From the NCBI GenBank assembly GCA_963205275.1, contig CAUJIH010000081.1, positions 1 to 44,331 of the forward strand: a stretch of DNA of 44,331 nucleotides, in the 5' to 3' direction. Each line of letters starts with the position of its first letter. Positions within the stretch are counted from its first letter, which is position 1. Source of the DNA: Verrucomicrobiota bacterium. GTDB lineage: Bacteria; Verrucomicrobiota; Verrucomicrobiia; Verrucomicrobiales; DEV007. The notes beneath the pieces are model-generated. The model was not told the origin of the DNA, ran no database searches, and saw nothing but the letters and a program-made list of their open reading frames with translations. Of the stretch, positions 16,975-25,437 are shown one piece after another. A program made the translations under genes and the position numbers.

Positions 16975-18948
16975 TCAAATCACACGATCATTCCCGCCAT
17001 CGACAGGGATTTGCGCTCCAGTGGTCTTACCGAAAACTGGTCCTGCCATGGCTGCGACCATCCGACCCACGTCACGGGATTTGATTTCGGTTTTCAGAAG
17101 ATTTCGAGTTTTATACTCTTCCACCGTCATGTGGTAGCGCTCGGCGGAACGCTGTAGATTCTCCTGTGTCCAGAGTTTAGTGTCGAAAACAGCATCCGGG
17201 TGAATAATATTACATCGCACGCCGTGCGGAGCCAGTTCCAGCGCTGCGACACGGCAGAGCTGGGTGAGAGCGGCTTTGGCGCAGGAGTAGCTGGCGGCCC
17301 CGGCGCCCGGAGCATGGACGTTGCGAGAGCCGACGAGGATAATCGCCGAATCAATGCCACGCTTCAGGAAAGGGATGGTGTGTTTCAACAACTTTTGGTG
17401 ACTGGTCACATTGACCGCCATCGACTTGTCCCAATTTGATTCTTCCAAGTCCTCGAGAAACGCTCCGGCAGTGAAAATCCCCGCATTGCTCACCAGAATA
17501 TCCAGTCCTCCGTAGCGACGCACGGTTTCAGCGACAGCCTCGGTCACGGCTGTGTCGTCCGTGAGGTTTGCTACGATTCCGACTCCTCCGATACGGGCCA
17601 TTTCCTCGACGATCTCGGGATTCAGGTCGATTCCCACGACTCTGGCCCCTTGGTCTGCCAGCGCTTCTGCACAGGCGAATCCGATTCCAGCAGCGGCTCC
17701 GGTGACGATGGCCACCTTCCCCTGATGAAGCAGAGGCGTTTTTGACTGCTTCAGCTTCGCCTGTTCCAGCTCCCAGTATTCCACTGCAAAGAGTTGATCG
17801 GCAGGGAGCGGTCTCCAGCCTCCGGGAAATGCAGCTTCCACAGTCTGAATGGTCTGCCAAGTATGCGTCGCGATGTCCTGAACGATCATTGCTTCGGCTT
17901 CACTGGTGCCGAAACTGATCACGCCATGATTCTGCCAGACTGCCCAGCGAGGATCAGGGGAAAGCATAGTCTCTCCCTTTTGATTGGCCAAGAAATAGGC
18001 TCGATAATCTTCGGCAAATTTTTCCAAATCCACCTGAGAATCAGCTCCGATGACAGCCGGGACGCGCTTGGTTCGTATCGTATGATCCGGTGTCAGAGGG
18101 CCGCGAGTCGCTAGATCGGGCGTATCGTGACGACTGGCGAAGCCAACGGCCTCTGACGAGGCATCTAACGAGGCGAGAACAGGTGTGCCTCGCAGTTCAG
18201 AGACCGATTTGCGAATTGCCGCCAGACCGTGCAAATCTTCTTTCGTCGTCGCCACGGGCAGGGAGAACGAAGAACCCGCAGCACGGGCTAGAAAGTCCTC
18301 CGCCTCAGTGACCAGACGGATCATCGCCTCGTAGCTTTCCCGTGCGTCATCGTGCATGGTGAAAAGCCCGTGATTCATCAGGACGATCCCTTCCAATCGA
18401 GTAACATCCAGATTGTTCAGAGCTGTTTTCACGGCTTTCGCAAGATCGAATCCCGGCATCACATACGGGACGATAGCGACTCGGTCGCCGTAGAGATCCC
18501 GCACTGCTTGTTCACCTCCCTGATGATTCGTCATCGCCACGATGGCATCCGCGTGGGTATGATCCACGTAAATTTGCGGAATCGAAGCGTGCAGGATGGT
18601 CTCGATGCTGGGAGTAGGCGCTCCGGGGTCCAGCATCGCGGCTCGCATTTGCCTTACCATTTCACTGTCAGAGAGTTGATCGAACTGAGCTAGACGCAGG
18701 AGTGGCTCGATTCGCACCGGAGCGAAGCCCGCTTCCTCAATCGTGGCGAGATCCCAGCCCGACCCCTTTACATAGAGGACATCGATCGGCGAGCCAAAGA
18801 AATCCGGCTGTCGCACCTTCACCGAGGTGTTTCCGCCTCCGTGCAGGACGAGGTCGGGATTTTTTCCGAGCAGGCGAGATGTGTAAACACGCCGTGCTAG
18901 CGGCTTAGAAAACTGAGCGGCTTCCTGATTGTTCCAGAGCGATTTCAT
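16975..18948 (-). CDS. Bifunctional rhamnulose-1-phosphate aldolase / short-chain dehydrogenase
   Basis: The 657-residue product fuses a class II aldolase to an SDR dehydrogenase, the design of RhaEW/YuxG. The first splits rhamnulose-1-phosphate (or a related deoxy-ketose phosphate) to DHAP and L-lactaldehyde; the second oxidises lactaldehyde with NAD. Aldolase: LHGGGNTSVK near 35-45, the zinc and catalytic stretch PSIETILH...YVDHTHAD with Glu116, His130 and His132, and a later NHGLFT motif that supplies another zinc-ligand His. SDR: VAIVTGAAAGIG (about 410-420), NAG, and the catalytic Tyr554-x-x-x-Lys558. The ATG at 18948 was chosen over a GTG 18 codons upstream, which precedes non-conserved sequence. 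No other rhamnose genes are nearby; it follows hisI by 50 bp in the same direction. Confidence 0.85.
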   Translation of the reverse strand: MKSLWNNQEAAQFSKPLARRVYTSRLLGKNPDLVLHGGGNTSVKVRQPDFFGSPIDVLYVKGSGWDLATIEEAGFAPVRIEPLLRLAQFDQLSDSEMVRQMRAAMLDPGAPTPSIETILHASIPQIYVDHTHADAIVAMTNHQGGEQAVRDLYGDRVAIVPYVMPGFDLAKAVKTALNNLDVTRLEGIVLMNHGLFTMHDDARESYEAMIRLVTEAEDFLARAAGSSFSLPVATTKEDLHGLAAIRKSVSELRGTPVLASLDASSEAVGFASRHDTPDLATRGPLTPDHTIRTKRVPAVIGADSQVDLEKFAEDYRAYFLANQKGETMLSPDPRWAVWQNHGVISFGTSEAEAMIVQDIATHTWQTIQTVEAAFPGGWRPLPADQLFAVEYWELEQAKLKQSKTPLLHQGKVAIVTGAAAGIGFACAEALADQGARVVGIDLNPEIVEEMARIGGVGIVANLTDDTAVTEAVAETVRRYGGLDILVSNAGIFTAGAFLEDLEESNWDKSMAVNVTSHQKLLKHTIPFLKRGIDSAIILVGSRNVHAPGAGAASYSCAKAALTQLCRVAALELAPHGVRCNIIHPDAVFDTKLWTQENLQRSAERYHMTVEEYKTRNLLKTEIKSRDVGRMVAAMAGPVFGKTTGAQIPVDGGNDRVI

Positions 18949-18998
18949 TGGAGAAAGGGGGCATTGGGTAAAAAAGCCAGAGGCTGAAGGGTAGGGGA

Positions 18999-19451
18999 TC
19001 ACCCATACACCTTACCTGGATCGTAGGCACGATCCGCGATTTCAGCACTCAGTTCTACGGGATCGCCGAGCTTTTCCACTTTTCGGAAGAAGCAGGACCG
19101 GTAGCCCGTATGACAGCAACCGGGACCATGTTGGTGAACTTTTAACACCAAGGCATCTTGATCGCAATCGGTAAGGATTTTCTTCACGACTTGGGTATGT
19201 CCCGAAGTCGCTCCTTTGTGCCAGAGTTCCTTTCGACTGCGAGAATAGTAAACCGCTTCGCCGATTTCCAAAGTCTGTTTCAGCGACTCCTCGTTCATGT
19301 AGGCGACCATCAGTATTTCATTGGTGCTTTCATCCTGAGCCACCGCCACGATCAGTCCGTCGGAATCGAATTTAGGAGCAAAGCTCAGGCCCTGCTCCAC
19401 GGCAGAGCGATCTGCACGAGAGCCAAAGGTAATTTCAGTTGAAGTTGACAT
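18999..19451 (-). CDS. hisI: Phosphoribosyl-AMP cyclohydrolase
   Basis: HisI opens the purine ring of phosphoribosyl-AMP in the third step of histidine synthesis. The 150-residue product carries the family's core: SRSRKELWHKGATSGHTQ (about 70-86), the metal-site Asp cluster DCDQDALVL (about 95-103), and the zinc motif GCCHTGYRSCF with Cys112, Cys113, His114 and Cys120. Many HisI proteins are 110-130 residues; the extra about 25 N-terminal residues lack recognisable features. The chosen start (MSTSTE, 19451) gives a sensible length, whereas upstream reading continues without resemblance to the family. No other his genes are in the window. It is divergent from holB (131 bp apart) and probably shares transcription with the downstream aldolase gene. 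Confidence 0.93.
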   Translation of the reverse strand: MSTSTEITFGSRADRSAVEQGLSFAPKFDSDGLIVAVAQDESTNEILMVAYMNEESLKQTLEIGEAVYYSRSRKELWHKGATSGHTQVVKKILTDCDQDALVLKVHQHGPGCCHTGYRSCFFRKVEKLGDPVELSAEIADRAYDPGKVYG

Positions 19452-19582
19452 GAGATGGGTGTTTCGAATGAGTGTGAAAGGGCATTGTTCAACGAGATCG
19501 GCTTTCGTGCAACGCAGGAAATAGAAAAGCCGATTTCCCGAGAACAAAGACCCAATGGCATGTAATCTGAAGAAAACCGTGC

Positions 19583-20566
19583 ATGAGCTTTCATCTCGAA
19601 CGAGCGATTGAACTAATCGATCTAGCCAAGGCCAAGGGTCGGCTGGCGCATGCCTATCTTCTGATCGGACCTCCTGGTAGTGGAAAGGAGCGTCTGGCGA
19701 TGCACATCGTGCAGATGGCTGACGCAGTTCCGCGTCCAAATCATCCGGAGACCTTGGATGATCTTCGCTCTCAGTATGTCGCGATCGTTTCACCAGAATC
19801 AAGGGCTCGTCGTATCAGTATCGCGTCCATTCGCTCGCTGGAGCATATCTTGCAGACGGCGGCACCGTCGGGGGTTACCAAGTTCGCCATCATCCGCGAT
19901 GCGGATCGGATGGGATCAGAGGCGAGCAACGCCTTCCTGAAAACACTGGAGGAGCCTCCGGCGAACAGCCGTTTACTTTTGCTGACTTCACGGCCTGATC
20001 TGCTGCTAGACACCATTCTTTCGCGCTGCATTCGAGTGCCACTGCTCGGCACTTCAGGGCCATTGAGCTATGACGAGTCAGTCGGGGAATTTCTGTCCGC
20101 GCTCGCTGATCACGCTCAAGAGCCTCGTCCGAGGCTCGCAGGGGCATTAGCTCTGATGACGCAGTTCTCCAATCTGTTGAAATCCATAAAGAGGGAGGTA
20201 GAGAAAGCCAACGATGAAGCCGCAAAAGCCGAGATCGCGCACTATCGGAATACGACAGAAGGGACCTATCTGAAGCAGCGAGAGGACTACTGGTCAGCGC
20301 TCGCTGCATCCGAGTATCTGGATCGTCGCCAGCGTCTGCTAGAGTATCTGATCATCTGGTTTGGTGATGCACTGCGGCAGAAACACGGAGGGAAAAGCCT
20401 AGATCTGCCCGAATTTTCTCCTGCGACCTCACTTCTGGCGCAACGCTATAGCGACGATGATCTCCTCGTGAGACTATCTGCGGCGGAAGCGCTTCGTGAT
20501 CGACTGAACACGAATGTCAACGAGTCACTGGCATTGGAAGTCGCTTTTATCAAAGCATTCGCGTAA
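19583..20566 (+). CDS. holB: DNA polymerase III delta' subunit
   Basis: The 327-residue product is the clamp-loader delta' subunit, which helps open the sliding clamp during replication. It has the AAA+ core: GPPGSGKE Walker A-like loop at 29-36, the sensor stretch IIRDADRMGSEASNAFLKTLEEPP (about 104-126), LLTSRPDLLLDTILSRC (134-149, with the SRC motif), then the helical collar domain. The four zinc-binding cysteines of many bacterial delta' proteins are not visible, which occurs in some lineages. It stands alone on the plus strand, divergent from hisI. About 240 bp without a gene follow (20567-20806); I see nothing recognisable there. Confidence 0.88.
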   Translation: MSFHLERAIELIDLAKAKGRLAHAYLLIGPPGSGKERLAMHIVQMADAVPRPNHPETLDDLRSQYVAIVSPESRARRISIASIRSLEHILQTAAPSGVTKFAIIRDADRMGSEASNAFLKTLEEPPANSRLLLLTSRPDLLLDTILSRCIRVPLLGTSGPLSYDESVGEFLSALADHAQEPRPRLAGALALMTQFSNLLKSIKREVEKANDEAAKAEIAHYRNTTEGTYLKQREDYWSALAASEYLDRRQRLLEYLIIWFGDALRQKHGGKSLDLPEFSPATSLLAQRYSDDDLLVRLSAAEALRDRLNTNVNESLALEVAFIKAFA

Positions 20567-20806
20567 AGGACTCTCAGAGCTTATCGAGGATTACGTTTTC
20601 TCTCGAAGGTTCCTACATTCAGCTTAACCGCAGCAAGGCGAAAGAAGATCGAAGCACACGGGAGACCGGGTGAGCCGTTGATTCATATCTGGAGACCTCG
20701 GGCGACTTTCATGGATTCAATTTTACATTACAAATATTGTATGAAGTTATGAATCTATATTTCGAATTGATCTTCTTTCTTCAGTGAATTCGCAGATCCT
20801 GCCGCC

Positions 20807-21463
20807 TTACTTCAAATCCAGATCGCGGATTCGAATCTTTCGGAACGCCACCGGATCGTTGTGATCTGTGATCAAGATGCGTCCGTGCCCAGGAGCGAAT
20901 TTTTCCTTGTTTTTGAACTTGCTCTGAGCCAGCGCTTGTTTCCACGCATCAGAGTTCGTATCTACCTCACCGACCAAAACTCCGTTCAGCCAGTGCTGAA
21001 TTTTCCCATTTTGTGCGATCACACGACTGAGATTCCATTCTCCGATAGGTTTCAGTGGAGTTTTTACCGAAGGTGCTTGGATGTCATAAAAAGCAGCCGT
21101 CCGGTGGCTGGCATTCTTTGCTCCATCCGGATGTTTCTCATCGTCGAGCATCTGATATTCGATTCCGAGCCACTGTTTCCCCTCGACTTTGCTTACCCAG
21201 TATTTCACTCCGTTATTCCCGCCTTCAGAGAGCTTCCATTCCCATTCTAGCTCGAAATTCGTATATTCTTTCTCAGAAATGAGATTGCCGCCTTTTCCTT
21301 GCAGGCGCAGCTCGCCATCTCGGACGACCCAACCGCCCCCTGGCTGACCTCCATTTTCTGCCGTCCAGCCAGAAAGCGTCTTTCCGTCAAAGAGAGATTG
21401 AAAGTCTCCGGCTGCCAGAGGTAAGACAAGAGCGGCAAAAATGAGGAAAGTAAGGACTTTCAT
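20807..21463 (-). CDS. Secreted DUF1080 (3-keto-disaccharide hydrolase) family protein
   Basis: The 218-residue product has a signal peptide (about 1-19) followed by one DUF1080 beta-sandwich: FQSLFDGKTLSGWT (about 21-34), WVVRDGELRLQGKGGNLIS, FELEWEWKLSEGGNNGVKYW, EYQMLDDEKHPDGA, the conserved YDIQAPSVKTPLKPIGEWN, and a closing strand GRILITDHNDPVAFRKIRIRDL. The family includes hydrolases acting on 3-keto sugars and is expanded in Verrucomicrobiota and Planctomycetota. The length is typical. It is probably periplasmic; no other keto-sugar genes are adjacent. The product assignment is from family; the substrate is unknown. Confidence 0.88.
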   Translation of the reverse strand: MKVLTFLIFAALVLPLAAGDFQSLFDGKTLSGWTAENGGQPGGGWVVRDGELRLQGKGGNLISEKEYTNFELEWEWKLSEGGNNGVKYWVSKVEGKQWLGIEYQMLDDEKHPDGAKNASHRTAAFYDIQAPSVKTPLKPIGEWNLSRVIAQNGKIQHWLNGVLVGEVDTNSDAWKQALAQSKFKNKEKFAPGHGRILITDHNDPVAFRKIRIRDLDLK

Positions 21464-21507
21464 AGCAAAATTGAATCGTTCGATAGATCAATCAGGTATT
21501 GCGTGGA

Positions 21508-22086
21508 TCACTTTTTGCTCTCAATTGCGAGATCGTCAACTGCTACTGACTGTCCAGATACGACCAGTCGATAGCCCGTTTTCTCCTTCGCGAGATTCGG
21601 ATTGGAGCCAGTGAGCGTGATGTCGCCGAGAGTTACAGTGAATTGAGTTCCTTTAATCGTAGAGCCCAGATCCACCCATTCACCCGGTTTGGGAGTAAAG
21701 GCGGACTTTGCCAGAGTCACCGGTTTGGACTCGGGATCGTTTTTATCCTTATCCATTTGTAGCATTGCTTGTCCTTTGGCAATTATCAATCGAGCCAAGT
21801 GTCCCTTCGAATGATTGTAGCTCAGACTGAACGCTCTCGCCCCATCAAAGCGAAGACGAAAATGGATTTTGGAACTCACATGAGGATCGGGAATGAGAAG
21901 CACAGAGGGATGATGATCTGCGGGCTGCTCGCTTCCCACTAAGACTCCGTCAGCGACTTTCCAACTGCCCACGGCGACTTTCCAGCCTTTGGGTAGCGTA
22001 TTCGAAGAGAAATCCTCGCTGATCGCAGGAAGAGTCGTCAGGAGGCAGGCGAGAAGAATTGAATAAAGTCCGGATATTGTTCGCAT
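21508..22086 (-). CDS. Small secreted concanavalin-like protein
   Basis: The 192-residue product has a signal peptide (about 1-23, ending AIS) and then reads as a single LamG/DUF1080-like jelly roll: EDFSSNTLPKGWKVAVGSWKVADGVLVGSE (about 24-53), HFRLRFDGARAFSLSYNH, LIIAKGQAMLQMDKDK, PGEWVDLGSTIKGTQFTVTLGDITLTG and a final strand SGQSVAVDDLAIESK. It lacks the catalytic-type motifs of DUF1080. It may be co-transcribed with the DUF1080 gene 44 bp downstream. Carbohydrate binding is an inference from fold only. Confidence 0.72.
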   Translation of the reverse strand: MRTISGLYSILLACLLTTLPAISEDFSSNTLPKGWKVAVGSWKVADGVLVGSEQPADHHPSVLLIPDPHVSSKIHFRLRFDGARAFSLSYNHSKGHLARLIIAKGQAMLQMDKDKNDPESKPVTLAKSAFTPKPGEWVDLGSTIKGTQFTVTLGDITLTGSNPNLAKEKTGYRLVVSGQSVAVDDLAIESKK

Positions 22087-22158
22087 ACGGAAGGATGAAT
22101 GGCATTTTGAGATTTGAAAAAGGAATATTTACGTGATACGCCTGAAATTTAGAGTCCC

Positions 22159-22866
22159 ATGCTTCCCCTACCCCGGATTGTCGTTTTGCTTTGCTTGTTC
22201 TGCATCTTTCTGCCTCATGCAGAAGGCCTTGACAATCTTTTCAAGCGCGATCCGAAGACGACACTTTATCGCAAGGCGAAGGGGTATCGCCTAGTTCCCA
22301 TAGAATCGGTCGTCCCTGGAGTGTTCATCGATCTACGTTACCGCGTGACCTCCGCCGCCAAGCGCCCGCTCTATCGGACGGACATGCCGTGTTTTCTGCA
22401 CAAGGGTACGGCGGATAAGTTGCGCAAGGTGGCACTGGCTCTGCAAGAACACGGCTATGCTCTGAAAATCTGGGATGCCTGGCGTCCTCCAGAGGCGCAC
22501 CTAGCTCTCTGGGACGCGGTGCAGGATGAGCGCTTCGTCGTTCCGCCGAGCAATGGTCTCTCCTGGCACTGCTACGGAGTCTCCGTCGATCTCACCTTAG
22601 TTCGCCTCGACGGCACCGAAGTCGCGATGCCCTCAGGTTTTGACGAATTCTCCGAGAAAGCAGCAGCAGATTACAAGGGAGGGAATCCAGAAATTGCAGC
22701 GCGGCTCGCTCTCCTGCAGAAGACGATGAAAGAAGCGGGATTCCGCTCGATCGAGACCGAGTGGTGGCACTTTGATGACGTGAAGGTCGAAGGCCACGTC
22801 ATGCGCGTTTACGCATCCGATCTGGGATTACTTTTGCCCTCATGGATCGCTCCTCTGCGAAAATGA
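22159..22866 (+). CDS. Secreted VanX/DdpX-type D-alanyl-D-alanine dipeptidase
   Basis: The 235-residue product is an M15D metallopeptidase that cuts D-Ala-D-Ala dipeptides. It has a signal peptide (about 1-23), so here it would act in the periplasm. Zinc ligands and catalytic residues match the family: His137 and Asp144 in SWHCYGVSVDLT (the SxHxxGxAxD motif), Glu201 and His204 in EWWHFDD, and Arg109 in WDAWRPPEAH, which is in the position of the transition-state Arg of VanX. Such peptidases outside vancomycin clusters usually recycle wall-derived dipeptide; vanH or vanA is not present, so resistance is unlikely. Its stop overlaps the next gene's ATG. Confidence 0.87.
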   Translation: MLPLPRIVVLLCLFCIFLPHAEGLDNLFKRDPKTTLYRKAKGYRLVPIESVVPGVFIDLRYRVTSAAKRPLYRTDMPCFLHKGTADKLRKVALALQEHGYALKIWDAWRPPEAHLALWDAVQDERFVVPPSNGLSWHCYGVSVDLTLVRLDGTEVAMPSGFDEFSEKAAADYKGGNPEIAARLALLQKTMKEAGFRSIETEWWHFDDVKVEGHVMRVYASDLGLLLPSWIAPLRK

Positions 22867-24236
22867 GCGACTTAGCTAAAGATCCGATAGATTCACCGAT
22901 GCAGGAAGTTGCGACACAGATCGTGACCACTCTGCACGGTGCTGGATATGAAGCCTACTTTGCCGGAGGCTGCGTGCGAGATCTCCTGCGAGGAGTCGCT
23001 CCGAAGGACTACGATATCGTGAGTTCAGCGACGCCGGAGGAGATTCTACAAATCTACCCCCGATCAGGAGTCGTAGGTGCCCATTTCGGAGTGGTTCTGG
23101 TTCGCTACGGAGGGTTTTCTTTTGAGATCGCCACCTTTCGAGAGGACGGGGCTTATCACGATGGGCGCAGACCGGATTTCGTACGTTTTTCCTCCGCCAA
23201 AGAAGATGCCAAACGACGCGATTTTACGATCAACGGGCTGTTCTACGACCCGCTCACGAAAACGATCATCGATTATGTGGATGGCCAGGCTGATCTGAAA
23301 GTCGGACTCCTGCGAGCCATCGGGAATCCCTCTGAGCGGTTCGGAGAGGATTTTCTGCGGCTCCTACGAGCGATTCGTTTCGCCACGGTGCTGGATTTTC
23401 AGATCGAGACAGCGACCTGGCTGGCTCTCTGTGCTGCAGTGCCTCACATTCGCAGCATCAGCCCTGAACGAATTCAGAGCGAGCTAGATCGCATCTGGAT
23501 CAGTCCACATCGATTGCGCGGTTTTGATCTCCTGACCGAGAGTGGTCTCATGGCAATCCTTCTGCCCGAAGTGATGGCCCTGCAGGGCTGCGAGCAAGCG
23601 CCCGAGTTTCATCCGGAAGGTGATGTTTTCGTCCACACACGAGCGATGATCTCGCTCCTGCCTGCCGATGCTGGACTGACGCTGGTTCTCTCCGTTCTGT
23701 TTCACGACATCGCGAAGCCGGCTACATCCTATTTCGATGTCGAAAAGGCCCGTATCTGCTCGCCTGCGCACGAGAGAGTCGGAGCAGAGATGACGCGAAA
23801 GATTTTACAGCGATTTCGCTACCCCAATGCCGTGATCGACACCGTCTCTGAGGCGGTGGAGCATCACATGCGCTTTAAAGATGCGCAAAAGATGCGCCTT
23901 TCAACACTCAGGCGATTCATGGCACGTCCTCACTTCGCAGACGAACTGGAGCTGCACCGTGTCGATTGCCTCAGCAGCCATCGGAAACTCGGGAACTACG
24001 AGTTTATTCTGAATAAGCAACGAGAATTCCCTGAGACGACAAGGCCTCTGCTCCCCGATTGGTTCCTGCGAGGGGAAGATCTGATCGCACTCGACTGGAA
24101 GTCCGGGCCTGCTCTCGGACGGGTATTGCGAACGGCACACGATCTCCAGTTAGACGGAACTCATCAGTCGCGGGAGGAAGCCCTGTGGTGGCTGGAGCGA
24201 CAAGCGAATGAAAACTCGAAAGATGAACAGGATTGA
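22863..24236 (+). CDS. cca: CCA tRNA nucleotidyltransferase (poly(A) polymerase family)
   Basis: The 457-residue product adds or repairs the CCA end of tRNA. Motifs in order: GGCVRD (about 35-40) and DYD (49-51) of the catalytic nucleotidyltransferase head, RRDFTINGL (118-126) and ERFGEDFLRLLRAIRFA of the neck. A C-terminal HD domain follows with FHDIAKP at His281-Asp282. An HD-bearing class II enzyme may carry phosphatase or phosphodiesterase activity besides nucleotide addition. The ATG at 22863 overlaps the VanX-type stop in ATGA; an ATG seven codons upstream (22842) is less likely. It is the second gene of a compact plus-strand run. Confidence 0.9.
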   Translation: MSDLAKDPIDSPMQEVATQIVTTLHGAGYEAYFAGGCVRDLLRGVAPKDYDIVSSATPEEILQIYPRSGVVGAHFGVVLVRYGGFSFEIATFREDGAYHDGRRPDFVRFSSAKEDAKRRDFTINGLFYDPLTKTIIDYVDGQADLKVGLLRAIGNPSERFGEDFLRLLRAIRFATVLDFQIETATWLALCAAVPHIRSISPERIQSELDRIWISPHRLRGFDLLTESGLMAILLPEVMALQGCEQAPEFHPEGDVFVHTRAMISLLPADAGLTLVLSVLFHDIAKPATSYFDVEKARICSPAHERVGAEMTRKILQRFRYPNAVIDTVSEAVEHHMRFKDAQKMRLSTLRRFMARPHFADELELHRVDCLSSHRKLGNYEFILNKQREFPETTRPLLPDWFLRGEDLIALDWKSGPALGRVLRTAHDLQLDGTHQSREEALWWLERQANENSKDEQD

Positions 24237-24267
24237 CGGAATCGCTCGAACGATCCATTCTGACCAA

Positions 24268-25386
24268 ATGAAGAACACATGCTGTCCCCTTCCCTTCCTC
24301 AGCCTTTGTTTTGCCCTGACCGTCGCGCTGTCCATGTCGGTGAGAGCGGAAGAGGCCAAAAAGGCAACGGAAGAACTGATCTGGTACGATGTCGCAACTT
24401 GGGGTGTAGAAGGCCAAGGCTGGCAGCCGGAGGAGCTGGCGGCACGCTATGATCGCCTCCCGGCGAAAGCAGAAGGTGTGGTGCGCGGCCCGGTCTGGAG
24501 CCTTTCCCGAAACAGCGCTGGATTGAGTTTTCGCTTCAATACGGACGCGACCAAAATTTCAATCCGCTATGAAGTGGTGAATCCGACTCTCGGGATGGTT
24601 CACATGCCTGCGACGGGGGTAAGCGGCGTGGATCTGTATGCGCTCGACGATGGAAAGTGGAAGTGGGTGGATGTCACGAAACCTACAGCGCCACAGACGA
24701 GCCATACAATCTCAGGAATCGATCACGGGAAACGCACATGGATGGGCTATCTGCCTCTCTATAATTCGACGAAAAAGATCGAGATTGGGGTGCCCAAAGG
24801 CAGCATCTTTGAACCGATTGCACCGAGAAAGGAGAAGCCTATCGTCTTCTACGGGACATCGATTCAGCACGGTGCCTGTGCGTCTCGCCCTGGAATGCCG
24901 CATCCAGCGATTCTCGGGCGTCGCTTGGATCGCCCCGTGATTAATCTGGGTTTCTCCGGAAACGGGAAGATGGAGTCGGAAGTCGGAGCGCTGCTGGCGG
25001 AAATCGATGCGGCTCTATACGTGATTGATTGCCTGCCCAACATGACCGCTGCTGAGGTCGCCGAACGTACGGAGCCACTCGTTCGGCAATTGCGCAAAGT
25101 CAGGCCAGATGCTCCGATCATTTTGGTCGAGGATCGCACCTATGGGAATGCTTGGATCATGAAGGAGAAGCGCGAACGACACGCGAACTCTCGCTCCGCC
25201 TTGACCCATGCCTATGATACCCTAATCGCATCCGGTGAGAAGAACCTCTACTACATCCCCGGAGCCGATCTACTGGGGACGGACAACGAAGCCACTACTG
25301 ACGGTTCTCATCCCAGCGATCTTGGTTTCATGCGTCAGGCCGACGCCATGGAACCGATCTTGCGGAAGGCGCTGGGAATGAAATGA
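24268..25386 (+). CDS. Secreted SGNH/GDSL hydrolase (two-domain acylesterase type)
   Basis: The product has 372 residues from the ATG at 24268, chosen because it sits right before a signal peptide (ending VRA); earlier ATGs at 24208 and 24223 add a basic stretch that would spoil it. An N-terminal beta-sandwich (about 35-180; GPVWSLSRNSAGLSFRF, GVSGVDLYALDD) precedes the hydrolase. Hydrolase residues: Ser198 in FYGTSIQHG, Gly in GFSGNG (about 228), Asn258 in DCLPNM, and Asp345-x-x-His348 in DGSHPSDLG. These match SGNH_hydro_N plus SGNH_hydro_3-type enzymes, which often remove acetyl or related groups from polysaccharides. The substrate is unknown. It follows cca by 31 bp. Confidence 0.85.
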   Translation: MKNTCCPLPFLSLCFALTVALSMSVRAEEAKKATEELIWYDVATWGVEGQGWQPEELAARYDRLPAKAEGVVRGPVWSLSRNSAGLSFRFNTDATKISIRYEVVNPTLGMVHMPATGVSGVDLYALDDGKWKWVDVTKPTAPQTSHTISGIDHGKRTWMGYLPLYNSTKKIEIGVPKGSIFEPIAPRKEKPIVFYGTSIQHGACASRPGMPHPAILGRRLDRPVINLGFSGNGKMESEVGALLAEIDAALYVIDCLPNMTAAEVAERTEPLVRQLRKVRPDAPIILVEDRTYGNAWIMKEKRERHANSRSALTHAYDTLIASGEKNLYYIPGADLLGTDNEATTDGSHPSDLGFMRQADAMEPILRKALGMK

Positions 25387-25437
25387 GGGATTCTGCTCGA
25401 AATCACAGAACTTGAGTCTTCTTGGGTTTCTGCCCCC

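Noticed and set aside
21508..22086. Calling this gene DUF1080 like its neighbour
   Set aside because: It has a similar sandwich and signal but lacks the characteristic LFDGKTLSGW start and YDIQAP motif.
22159..22866. Vancomycin resistance gene
   Set aside because: The family match is good, but no vanH, vanA or two-component regulator is present; wall-peptide recycling is the simpler reading.
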